Part shown: positions 18,622 through 27,105 of the stretch, one piece after another
Numbering within the stretch: position 1 is the first letter of the stretch
Layout of the letters: each line of letters starts with the position of its first letter
NCBI GenBank assembly: GCA_044234005.1
Contig: JBIIJE010000014.1
Location: forward strand, 1 to 36,808
DNA length: 36,808 bases
Source of the DNA: OLB11 sp044234005
GTDB taxonomy: Bacteria; Bacteroidota; Bacteroidia; Chitinophagales; Chitinophagaceae
Direction of reading: 5' to 3'
Program-made: the position numbers and the translations under genes
Notes under the pieces: generated by a model
Database searches by the model: none
What the model saw: the letters and a program-made list of their open reading frames with translations, nothing else
What the model was told of the DNA's origin: nothing

Positions 18622-19664
18622 AATGCATCAATTAGGTTACAATAAATAGGTTTGGGTTTAAAATTTTCATCAAATAGTAAAGGATAATCCACTCGATTAA
18701 AATAACTTCTTATCCAAGAGTAATTGTCACTTATGCCCCAAAATGTGATGCCAAATTGCAGATGCTTAGGGATATTTTTATATGTTCTAACAATTTTTGC
18801 CATGAGTTGTGCTTGTGCTTCTAAATCCTTATCATTTAATTGATACTCTTTACTTAATGGGTTTAATGAAATGTCCACCTCGGATAAATGCACTAAATAA
18901 TTTTGATTAGCCACTGCTTGAATCACTTGCTCAATCATATTGCTTTGAGAGTACTTAATATTTATATGCATTTGCAATCCAATGCCATCAATAGTAACAC
19001 CCTTTAATTTCAAAGTGTTAAAGAATCTAATTACGGCGTTTAATTTTGTTGGGTTAGTTTCCAAACCGTAATCATTATAAAATAATTTTGCTTCAGGATT
19101 TGCCTCATGCGCATATTTAAATGCCTTCTCAATATAGGAAGGACCAATGTGTTGCAACCAAATATTATCACGCAAACTACCATCTTCATTAAAGGCTTCA
19201 TTTACTACATCCCATGAAAAAATACGATGGCTATAATATCTTACTATACTAACAATGTGTAATTTCATCATTGCTTCCCATTCCGCTTTACTTCCTTGGA
19301 ATTCATTCATCCATGCCGGATTCTGCTGATGCCAAATTAGCGTATGTCCATGCACCCGCATATTATTATTTCTACAAAAAGTTATAAGTTCATCAGCATC
19401 TGCCCAATTATAAAGGTTTTCTTCTGGATGTAAATAGGCTGGTTTAAAAATATTTTCTGCAGTGGCGCTATTAAATTGTTTTGTAAATACTTTTTGGTAA
19501 TTGGAGTCATTTTGTAGAAGCAAATCATCAACAGCAGCACCGATTGGAAAATTTGAAAATGAAAATAAGGCTATATCATTACTACAAATAGAAGTAGTTC
19601 GCTTTTTACAGCTCATAATTGCAAGTACAACTATTAAACACAACCAAGATTTATGAACTGCCAT
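18618..19664 (-). CDS. GH10 endo-1,4-beta-xylanase, lipoprotein
   Basis: 348 residues. A lipoprotein signal with cysteine C19 (LAIMSC) anchors it in a membrane. The GH10 TIM barrel follows: FNSATAENIFKP, then VHGHTLIWHQQNPAW, then WDVVNEAF with acid/base glutamate E156, then YNDYG, GLQMH, and HLSEVDIS with nucleophile E262. Both catalytic residues are present, so it should cleave xylan or a related beta-1,4-glycan. There is no carbohydrate-binding module and no T9SS tail. It overlaps the next gene by four bases and lies five bases after a 49-residue secreted-peptide gene. No SusC/SusD pair is next to it, so this is not a typical polysaccharide utilisation locus. Confidence 0.93.
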   Translation of the reverse strand: MAVHKSWLCLIVVLAIMSCKKRTTSICSNDIALFSFSNFPIGAAVDDLLLQNDSNYQKVFTKQFNSATAENIFKPAYLHPEENLYNWADADELITFCRNNNMRVHGHTLIWHQQNPAWMNEFQGSKAEWEAMMKLHIVSIVRYYSHRIFSWDVVNEAFNEDGSLRDNIWLQHIGPSYIEKAFKYAHEANPEAKLFYNDYGLETNPTKLNAVIRFFNTLKLKGVTIDGIGLQMHINIKYSQSNMIEQVIQAVANQNYLVHLSEVDISLNPLSKEYQLNDKDLEAQAQLMAKIVRTYKNIPKHLQFGITFWGISDNYSWIRSYFNRVDYPLLFDENFKPKPIYCNLIDAL

Positions 19665-19669
19665 TGTTT

Positions 19670-19819
19670 TTAGTTTGAAAAATTTGAACGTGAAACAACA
19701 TCATTTTCGATGATAATATTGGGTTTTATATTTCGCTGAGTGGCAACACGAGCTTTGCTGATTGATTTCATGAAAAATATAAAAAGCAATGTTACAATTA
19801 AAATTAAATAGGTTTTCAT
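19670..19819 (-). CDS. Short secreted peptide, 49 residues, leading the xylanase operon
   Basis: An ATG at 19817-19819 opens a 49-codon frame that ends five bases before the xylanase ATG. The N-terminus MKTYLILIVTLLFIFFMKSI, followed by SKA, has all parts of a signal peptide; the mature peptide would be about 25 residues (starting RVATQRNIKPN). The signal-like N-terminus, operon spacing and lack of another gene in the gap support it. No family is recognised. A leader-like or regulatory role for the xylanase gene is possible, but chance cannot be excluded at this length. Confidence 0.5.
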   Translation of the reverse strand: MKTYLILIVTLLFIFFMKSISKARVATQRNIKPNIIIENDVVSRSNFSN

Positions 19820-19853
19820 AATCTTAATTTATTGAATACATTTTTATCTAGCT

Positions 19854-20210
19854 TTAGTGAATTATAAACTTTAATGAGCTAAAATGCTGATTTAATGTGA
19901 TAGCTAAAGTATATGACCCTTTAGTGAGCCAGTTTATAGGTAGACTCTAAGTATCCCTGCCAAATACTGTTTGTTTTTTGGAACTGTAAATAATTTGCCC
20001 ATTCAGATCAGCAATGTGAATATTGGCATCACCTACTTTTTCAGATTCTAATTCAATTCTGATTTTGTTTCCAAAGCTTGCTTTGGGGGTGCATACGCGT
20101 GATTCGTTTTTCAAAAATGAGATTTTTATGTCAAGCAAAGTAAATTTAGTCATTAAAGCTTGTACAAGTTTTATGTGAATGGCTTTACTTAATAACAAGC
20201 CCGAATCCAC
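19854..20210 (-). pseudogene. Decayed T9SS C-terminal sorting domain
   Basis: From about 20100 down, one frame reads KIRIELESEKVGDANIHIAD and LNGQIIYSSKKQT, then hits TAG at 19947-19949, and continues in the same frame as SLPINWLTKGSYTLAITL and ends KFIIH at the TAA 19854-19856. Together this is a nearly complete type A T9SS sorting domain, except that the usual PNP motif is degraded to CTPKAS and there is an internal stop. Upstream sequence (to 20210 and beyond) has no recognisable catalytic domain. It is the tail of a lost exported protein. It lies directly upstream of the xylanase operon on the same strand, so the lost gene may have belonged to it. Confidence 0.65.
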
Positions 20211-20502
20211 TATGAAATCCTACCATGGTCTATATCCTAGTGTTTGTGTACAAAACTTTTCTTTGGCAAAGTTTCCGACTTTTTTCAGTTATGCCTATTT
20301 ACCAAGAGTGAAACTTACTGTAATTCAAACTTGTGAAGAATATAGATATCTAAACAATCGTGACTCCTTACAAACTAGATTGTTATCGATATAGTCGAAT
20401 CTTGAGCGTCAGAACAAAAATCAGCACGAAAAGCCACCAAAACCCGCGAAGAAAGTTTACTTTCGCATCTTGCCTTTTTTTGAATGAGGCTAACAACCTA
20501 AC

Positions 20503-23500
20503 ATGGCTTTATCATCTATTGTAAAATATATCTACAGTGCTGGCTCCGACGAGGTAATTCGTCGCGGAAAAAAAATATTCTTAAGTGATGGCGTAAAGCT
20601 TATCAAAAAGGATGAATTTAAAAACCAACTTATCTTTAAAGTTCGTAACGACCAATTTTATAATCAGTACACTGTTACTATTTCGAAGTATCAGGATATG
20701 AATACGATACAGGCTCGATGCGCTTGTCCTTATAATATGGGTGAAATCTGCCGGCACGAAGCAGCGGCGTTATTTCAACTTAATGAGCTTATTGTAAATC
20801 AATCACTCGATAGTTCACAAGCTCATTTCGATCAATCGCACACGGTAATTCGTATGAAATCAATCGAATTAAAATCATTGCGATTGTTTACTTCATCACG
20901 CATTTTTGATGAAGCTGAAGAATTGGTGAAATACAATAAAGCAAAAATCACTTATGCTGAAAATGAAAAAGTAGATGCGCATTTCGATGTTGAAAATGAA
21001 AAATTTGAAGTCAAACTTAAACGTAACGATGATAAATCTTTTGATACTTCATGCAATTGTCTAGAAACCCGACATCCAATTTGTAAACATAAAGCGGCAT
21101 TGTTCGTGCAGCTGCTAAATGTACATGGCGAATTTTATTTTGACACGATACGGAATTGGGAAAATCAAAAGAATAAATTGTTAGGTTTATATGGTTATTC
21201 GCTTAGCGATGATTTAACCGGAAAGTTCGATTTCTACTATCAAGATGGTAAGCCATTTTTGAAAGTGCTTGATACCAGTATCAAAAAAGTAAATAGTGTA
21301 GCGCCAGTTGCCAAACCTGTATTGTTAGAAACTAAACCAATCATTGAAAAATCAGATTTTTCGACGCGATTAGGAATTGTGATTAATCAAAATGAAACTG
21401 ATTATCCTAATTTTAGCATTGATTTAATTGAAGGTGAAGTATCGGAAAATTTAGAGCGTGAATTTGTTGGTCAAGTAAGTAAAGTAGATTTAACCAAATA
21501 TGTGCAGCCTGAAAATTATCATATGAAGGACCGTGATTTAATAGGTCACGCTAGGCGTTTGCAGAAAAATGAAATGGCCAAGTACATTTCTAAAAATTCT
21601 CCATTCGGTGATATTTGGGATAATATAGTTCACACAAGTTTAGAATGGACACAAGAGTCTAAAGATCTTCTTTACGAGTATGCATTACCTAAATTAATCA
21701 AGTTGTTATCAAGTTTAGGCGTGCACAATGCATTATACCTTTTACCAGCAGGCAAGCCTTTTAAAACTAATTCGCTAGTGCCTATTGAGTTTGTGCAAGA
21801 ACCGATACATCCTTCGGTGCAAATTAATAGGTTAAAAGATAAAATTAGTATTGATATAAAGTTGCAGCATGAGAATGGAGAGTTTGATATTAATGATAAC
21901 GAATTAAATAACGATTTGCTTTTTTTACATGAACGTAAAATTTATATAACTCAAAAAGCAGCTGAAGCCAGCATGCTTTCTTTGCTTTCATCTCATGAAA
22001 ACTTAAAACTAAAAGATTGGGATTCTTTTTTGGTAAAGAAATTATTGCCACTCAGCAAATTGTATGACATAAAATTTGATGCAGCTTTAGTAGCTTACAA
22101 ATCATCGATTGAACCGAAATTTGCCGTTCGACTAAGCGAGCAGGGTTCTTATTTTATTATGAAACCTTTGTTCGATTATGAAGGTTCATTAGCAGAGTGG
22201 AATCACGAAACCACAATCTCGTCGGTGAGTGATGGTAAAGTGTCTATTATAAAACGCAACAAGGAGGCGGAAAAAAGATTTACCGATTTATTACAAAGTT
22301 TGCATTCTCATCTACGTAAACCAGAGCATGAAGCGCATTTCGCAATTCATTCGAAATATGCGTTACAAAAAAATTGGTTCTTTGTATTTTTCGATAAAAT
22401 GAAGGAGGAAAACATAACTTTATTTGGTTATGAGCAATTACAAAATTTTAAAATTCACAAATCAAAGCCAACTACCAAGGTACAAGTATCATCGGGTATT
22501 GATTGGTTTGATACAGAAGTAGAAATAAATTTTGATGGGCAAGTTGCGCGTCTCTCTGACATACAAAAGGCACTTTCTATCAAACAAAATTATGTCGCAT
22601 TGGGAGATGGTACTTATGGTTTATTACCAGAGGAGTGGTTGCAAAAGTTTTCTTTGCTATTTAAAATGGCAGACGCAGATGGAAAAAAATTGCGTGTTAG
22701 CAAGTATAACTTTAGTGTGATAGATGAATTACATGATTTGATAGACGATGAGGCCATTAAAGAAGAATTGAACGAGAAAAAGGAAATGTTGTTGAATGAG
22801 AATCCAGAGAAATATTCACAGACACCTATTCCGGCTGAGTTAAATGCCGAATTGAGGCCCTATCAAGTTGCAGGTTTCCAATGGTTAACTTATTTAGAAA
22901 CGGTGAAGTGGGGTGGTTTACTAGCCGATGATATGGGTTTAGGAAAGACTATTCAAACACTTACATTTTTACAATATTATAAAAACAAATACGGTGCACT
23001 AAGTGCTATTGTGGTGTGTCCGACTACACTTATTTACAATTGGGAAAATGAAATTAATAAGTTTACACCTTCACTTACTTATTTAGTACATCATGGTCCT
23101 AGTCGCAGTAATAAGAACGACGATCTATCCAAATATGATATTATACTTTCTACATATGGTACCTTGCGCAGTGATGTAGAAATGTTTATAAAAAATCCGA
23201 TAGATTATTTCGTGTTGGATGAATCGCAGACCATAAAGAATCCAACAAGCAAAGTAGCCAAAGCAGCTCAACTTATTCCTGCTAAGAATAGAATTGCATT
23301 GAGTGGTACTCCGATGCAGAATAATACGTTTGATATATTCTCCCAAATGAATTTTTTAAATCCAGGCATGCTGGGTAATAAAGAATTTTTCAAAGAGCAG
23401 TTTGCAAAACCCGTTGATAAATTTCAAGATGCAGAAACCAAGCAGCATTTGCGTAAACTCATTTACCCTTTTTTATTACGCCGAACTAAAGAACAAGTAG

Positions 23501-24240
23501 CGAAAGATTTACCAGATAAAACAGAAGTCACCTTATACTGCGAAATGGGTACCAAACAGCGTGCCATCTATGATATGTTTAAAAACATGTATCGTTCACA
23601 AATACTCGGTACGATTGACTTACAAGGTATTCAAAAATCTCAATTTGCGATTTTGCAAGGGCTTATGAAGCTTCGGCAAATTTGTGATTCACCAGCCATT
23701 TTGAAGGATGAACAGAAGTTTCCGAACGAAAGTGTTAAGCTGGATGAGTTAGTGCGTGAGTTAGAAGAGAATATGGGTGATCATAAAGCATTGGTATTTT
23801 CACAATTCTTAGGAATGCTAGCATTGATTAAAGAAAAATTGAAAGAGCATAATATTCCATATACTTATTTCGATGGAAGTTTTACAGCAGAGCAACGTGA
23901 AAAGGCTATTCGTGAATTCCAAGATAATCCTGAATGTCGGGTATTTTTAATTTCTTTGAAAGCAGGTGGTATGGGTCTAAATTTAACCGCTGCTGACTAT
24001 GTATATTTGGTTGATCCATGGTGGAACCCTGCGGTAGAGCAACAAGCTATCGATAGAACTCATCGTATCGGACAAACCAAAAACATTTTTGCTTACCGAT
24101 TAATTTGCAAGGATAGTGTGGAGGAGAAAATTATGCTACTCAAAGAGAAGAAAAATTTACTGGTAAAAGATATTGTAAGTGATGACACATCGATGATAAA
24201 ACAATTGACGAAAGAAGATGTGAATTATTTATTTAGTTAA
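20503..24240 (+). CDS. SNF2-family ATPase/helicase with two SWIM zinc fingers
   Basis: 1245 residues. Two SWIM-type CxCx7CxH fingers lie in the N-terminal part: C73, C75, C83, H85 and C184, C186, C194, H196. A long linker region leads to the SNF2 ATPase: LLADDMGLGKT with Walker lysine K815, the motif II box DESQ at 906-909, SGTPMQNN as motif III, and a helicase C domain ending DPWWNPAVEQQAIDRTHRIGQ. Rad54-like enzymes of this type move along double-stranded DNA and remodel protein-DNA complexes; SWIM fingers contact DNA or proteins. It is a single uninterrupted gene of 3.7 kb. A MarR regulator follows 15 bases downstream. I see no nuclease or methylase nearby, so there is no direct evidence for a defence role. 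Confidence 0.93.
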   Translation: MALSSIVKYIYSAGSDEVIRRGKKIFLSDGVKLIKKDEFKNQLIFKVRNDQFYNQYTVTISKYQDMNTIQARCACPYNMGEICRHEAAALFQLNELIVNQSLDSSQAHFDQSHTVIRMKSIELKSLRLFTSSRIFDEAEELVKYNKAKITYAENEKVDAHFDVENEKFEVKLKRNDDKSFDTSCNCLETRHPICKHKAALFVQLLNVHGEFYFDTIRNWENQKNKLLGLYGYSLSDDLTGKFDFYYQDGKPFLKVLDTSIKKVNSVAPVAKPVLLETKPIIEKSDFSTRLGIVINQNETDYPNFSIDLIEGEVSENLEREFVGQVSKVDLTKYVQPENYHMKDRDLIGHARRLQKNEMAKYISKNSPFGDIWDNIVHTSLEWTQESKDLLYEYALPKLIKLLSSLGVHNALYLLPAGKPFKTNSLVPIEFVQEPIHPSVQINRLKDKISIDIKLQHENGEFDINDNELNNDLLFLHERKIYITQKAAEASMLSLLSSHENLKLKDWDSFLVKKLLPLSKLYDIKFDAALVAYKSSIEPKFAVRLSEQGSYFIMKPLFDYEGSLAEWNHETTISSVSDGKVSIIKRNKEAEKRFTDLLQSLHSHLRKPEHEAHFAIHSKYALQKNWFFVFFDKMKEENITLFGYEQLQNFKIHKSKPTTKVQVSSGIDWFDTEVEINFDGQVARLSDIQKALSIKQNYVALGDGTYGLLPEEWLQKFSLLFKMADADGKKLRVSKYNFSVIDELHDLIDDEAIKEELNEKKEMLLNENPEKYSQTPIPAELNAELRPYQVAGFQWLTYLETVKWGGLLADDMGLGKTIQTLTFLQYYKNKYGALSAIVVCPTTLIYNWENEINKFTPSLTYLVHHGPSRSNKNDDLSKYDIILSTYGTLRSDVEMFIKNPIDYFVLDESQTIKNPTSKVAKAAQLIPAKNRIALSGTPMQNNTFDIFSQMNFLNPGMLGNKEFFKEQFAKPVDKFQDAETKQHLRKLIYPFLLRRTKEQVAKDLPDKTEVTLYCEMGTKQRAIYDMFKNMYRSQILGTIDLQGIQKSQFAILQGLMKLRQICDSPAILKDEQKFPNESVKLDELVRELEENMGDHKALVFSQFLGMLALIKEKLKEHNIPYTYFDGSFTAEQREKAIREFQDNPECRVFLISLKAGGMGLNLTAADYVYLVDPWWNPAVEQQAIDRTHRIGQTKNIFAYRLICKDSVEEKIMLLKEKKNLLVKDIVSDDTSMIKQLTKEDVNYLFS

Positions 24241-24255
24241 AATGTATTTTGTCTC

Positions 24256-24714
24256 ATGCCAAATAATTTAGAAAAAAGTATCAAACAAAATCTCCCTTTT
24301 AAAGATGCTTATGTAAAAGCAGTTGTCGGTTTAATGTATCTATCAAATCAAGTATTTGATAAACAACAGCAATTTTTAAAGCCTCACGGTATAACTGTAC
24401 AGCAATACAATGTGTTGCGAATTTTGCGTGGACAATTACCCAATCCAGCAAATATTGCCTTAATAAAAGATAGGATGCTAGATAAGATGTGTGATGCTTC
24501 TCGTATCGTTGATAGACTTGTAAAGCTGAATTTAGCCACTAAAAAGCAAAGTGCTATAGATAAGCGCCATTCATCAGTATTTATTACGGATCATGCATTA
24601 AAGTTATTGAAGTTAATCGATGAAGTGCAGGCGGCACATTTATCACTTTTGCATAATTTGAGTGAACAAGAAGTAGAAGAGCTAAACAAGATCATCGATA
24701 AAGCTTTAGCATAG
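24256..24714 (+). CDS. MarR family transcriptional regulator
   Basis: 152 residues, all helical, with a winged helix-turn-helix: QQYNVLRILRG, then MCDASRIVDRLVKLNLATKK as the recognition helix region, and KRHSSVFITDHALKLL as the wing. MarR proteins are dimeric DNA-binding regulators usually released by small phenolic ligands or oxidation; no cysteine is in an obvious redox position other than the one in KMCDAS. The gene is 15 bases after the SNF2 helicase gene and likely shares its transcript. Its target is unknown. Confidence 0.88.
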   Translation: MPNNLEKSIKQNLPFKDAYVKAVVGLMYLSNQVFDKQQQFLKPHGITVQQYNVLRILRGQLPNPANIALIKDRMLDKMCDASRIVDRLVKLNLATKKQSAIDKRHSSVFITDHALKLLKLIDEVQAAHLSLLHNLSEQEVEELNKIIDKALA

Positions 24715-24815
24715 TTCGTATCATCTAAATAAGAAAATGACAGTTCAGTCAAACTCTACAACAAAAAGACTCACTCTCAATTGAAAGAATAGAATATCAA
24801 CCACAAAGTCTGGCT

Positions 24816-26462
24816 TTAAATATCCAAACCAAATTTTCGACTATTTTCAATTGCAATATCATAACCTGCATCGGTATGTCTTAGTACCCCCATAGCAGGA
24901 TCATTGTGTAAGACGCGTTTTAACCTAGCATCTGCATCAGAACTTCCATCTGCTACAATGACCATACCCGCATGTATGCTGTAACCCATGCCAACACCAC
25001 CACCTTGATGTAAACTTACCCAACTCGCACCACCTGCAGTATTGATGAGTGCGTTTAAAATAGGCCAATCTGCTACCGCGTCACTTCCATCTTTCATCGC
25101 TTCGGTTTCTCGATTGGGTGATGCTACTGACCCACAATCTAAATGGTCACGTCCAATTACGATTGGCGCTTTGAGCTCACCATTTCGTACCATTTCATTG
25201 AAAAGTAAACCAGCTTTTTCGCGCTCGCCCATCCCTAACCAACAAATTCTTGCTGGTAAACCTTGAAATTCAATTTTTTCTTTAGCCATTTTGAGCCATC
25301 TCAATAAGCCTACATTCTCAGGGAATAGTTTTTTAAGTGCTTCGTCTGTCTTGTAAATATCTTGAGGGTCGCCACTTAAGGCTACCCATCTAAAAGGACC
25401 TTTCCCTTCACAAAATAATGGACGAATATAAGCCGGTACAAATCCAGGAAAATTAAATGCATTTTCTACATGGCGTTTGTCTTTAGCTTGCCCTCGCAAA
25501 TTATTACCGTAGTCGAAAGTAATTGCACCACGTTCTTGTAAAGCCAACATTAATTTTACATGATGCGCCATCGTATCAAGGCTTAGTTCAGTATATTTTT
25601 CTGGATTATTTTCACGTAAAATGTTTGCTTCTTCTACACTCATATTTTCTGGGAAGTAGCCTATTAATTCATCATGTGCAGAGGTTTGATCTGTAAGTGT
25701 ATCGGGTATTACATTTTTATCTAATAGACATTGCAACAAATCGACTGCATTACATACAACACCAATAGAAATGGCTTCATTATTGTTTTTTGCACGCAAA
25801 GCCTCTTCAATAGCCTCATCTATATTGTGAAACATTTTATCGATGTAACGTGTGTCTAATCTTTTTTGAATTCTCCATTCTTCAACGTCAGCAGCTAGGC
25901 AAACACCCTCATTCATCGTAATAGCTAGTGGTTGAGCACCACCCATTCCACCTAAGCCCGCAGTTACATTTAATGTCCCTCTGAGTGTTCCTTTGAAATG
26001 TTGGTTAGCTAAACTTAAATATGTTTCATAAGTGCCTTGGACAATTCCTTGGCTACCAATATAAATCCATGACCCCGCTGTCATTTGACCATACATCATC
26101 AATCCTTTGGCGTCAAGTTCACGAAAGTGCTCCCAAGTTGCCCAGTTACCAACTAGATTAGAATTGGCTATTAAAACGCGAGGGGCATCTTTGTGGCTTC
26201 GCAAAATGCCTACAGGTTTACCACTTTGTACCAACAATGTTTCATCTTCTTCAAGGTTTTGCAGACTCGTTAAAATTTTGTCGAAACTTTCCCAATTTCT
26301 TGCAGCTTTTCCTAATCCACCATACACAATTAAATCTTCTGGTCTTTCTGCTACATCAGGATCTAAGTTGTTTTGTATCATACGATAAGCAGCTTCTGTG
26401 ATCCAATTTTTACAATGTAATTGGGTTCCAATGGGTGATTTTATTATTCTAGCGGTTGTCAT
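24816..26462 (-). CDS. hutU: Urocanate hydratase
   Basis: 548 residues, full length for the family. It converts urocanate to imidazolonepropionate, the second step of histidine degradation, in the cytoplasm with tightly bound NAD+. The NAD-binding stretch GLGGMGG is at residues 169-175, and the active-site cysteine lies in DHLDCGSVASPNRETE. The C-terminal HQGGGVGMGYSIHAG stretch is also typical. It stands alone: no histidine ammonia-lyase, imidazolonepropionase or formiminoglutamate enzyme is in the window. It is preceded on its 5' side by the decayed DUF4143 locus. Confidence 0.96.
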   Translation of the reverse strand: MTTARIIKSPIGTQLHCKNWITEAAYRMIQNNLDPDVAERPEDLIVYGGLGKAARNWESFDKILTSLQNLEEDETLLVQSGKPVGILRSHKDAPRVLIANSNLVGNWATWEHFRELDAKGLMMYGQMTAGSWIYIGSQGIVQGTYETYLSLANQHFKGTLRGTLNVTAGLGGMGGAQPLAITMNEGVCLAADVEEWRIQKRLDTRYIDKMFHNIDEAIEEALRAKNNNEAISIGVVCNAVDLLQCLLDKNVIPDTLTDQTSAHDELIGYFPENMSVEEANILRENNPEKYTELSLDTMAHHVKLMLALQERGAITFDYGNNLRGQAKDKRHVENAFNFPGFVPAYIRPLFCEGKGPFRWVALSGDPQDIYKTDEALKKLFPENVGLLRWLKMAKEKIEFQGLPARICWLGMGEREKAGLLFNEMVRNGELKAPIVIGRDHLDCGSVASPNRETEAMKDGSDAVADWPILNALINTAGGASWVSLHQGGGVGMGYSIHAGMVIVADGSSDADARLKRVLHNDPAMGVLRHTDAGYDIAIENSRKFGLDI

Positions 26463-26589
26463 AAATTTTGATTTTAAAGAACGTGAAATTACAATCTTTC
26501 ATGAAAATGTTGTTTTGGTTGTTTCTATGATGGATTGATTTCTAAAATTGGGAAAATGAAACGTCTAATTTTCAAGTGAAGTATATGTA

Positions 26590-27105
26590 ATGCAAAGTGA
26601 TGGTTATCTAAATTCAAAATTAAGGTTATGTTATTTCAAATATATAATTTTCTTGTTAGAACCTTTTTGTTCAAACTTTAATAAGAAAGTACTGCTATCA
26701 CACAAATTGTATTTTTAGGATAGAGGCTTAGCCTCATTTTTATTAGGCATACGAAGTGCAAATGATGTTAACATGCATACCATGCAACGTGGATTGTTTG
26801 AGAATTTGATGATAGCGAAAATGCATAAAAATGGATTTTACACTAATCAACATCAAGATTATTGATACTGTCGGGATGCTAAGGGTAATGAAGTTGACTT
26901 AATGCTCGAGAGTGGGGAAAAAATGAATGTCTATGAAATCAAAGCCAACTACACAACTATGTCAGATTAGTTTAAAGGATTGGATTAGGTAGACAACATT
27001 TCGAAAGGAGCCGTGAAAAATAAAATATTAATATACAGAGGCATTGAAAGTCAAAAGAGAACTAAATATATTTCGCAAGCGTGGAATGATGTGATTAAGC
27101 TATAA
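26590..27105 (+). pseudogene. Decayed DUF4143 domain of an AAA+ ATPase
   Basis: One frame carries the recognisable order of a DUF4143 domain: FKYIIFLLEPF, HKLYF, DRGLASFLLGIRSAN, RGLFENLMIAKM, RDAKGNEVDLMLESG, VYEIKA. It is broken by four in-frame stops: TAG 26716-26718, TGA 26863-26865, TAG 26968-26970 and TAG 26986-26988. There is no frameshift. The frame ends at TAA 27103-27105, 11 bases inside the 3' end of the convergent desaturase gene. The AAA+ ATPase domain that normally precedes DUF4143 is absent from the sequence upstream, so this is a truncated and decayed remnant. The stop-before-residue context (KLYF then D-x-GL) fits the family closely. Confidence 0.7.

Noticed and set aside
20503..24714. 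SNF2 helicase plus MarR as a phage-defence island
   Set aside because: No nuclease, methylase or other defence gene is adjacent, and the helicase type is common as a chromosomal gene.
4235..27105. Possible stop-codon reassignment, suggested by several in-frame stops in otherwise conserved frames
   Set aside because: The stops are a mixture of TAA, TAG and TGA, and all three are used as normal terminators of intact genes in this window, so decay is the simpler explanation.
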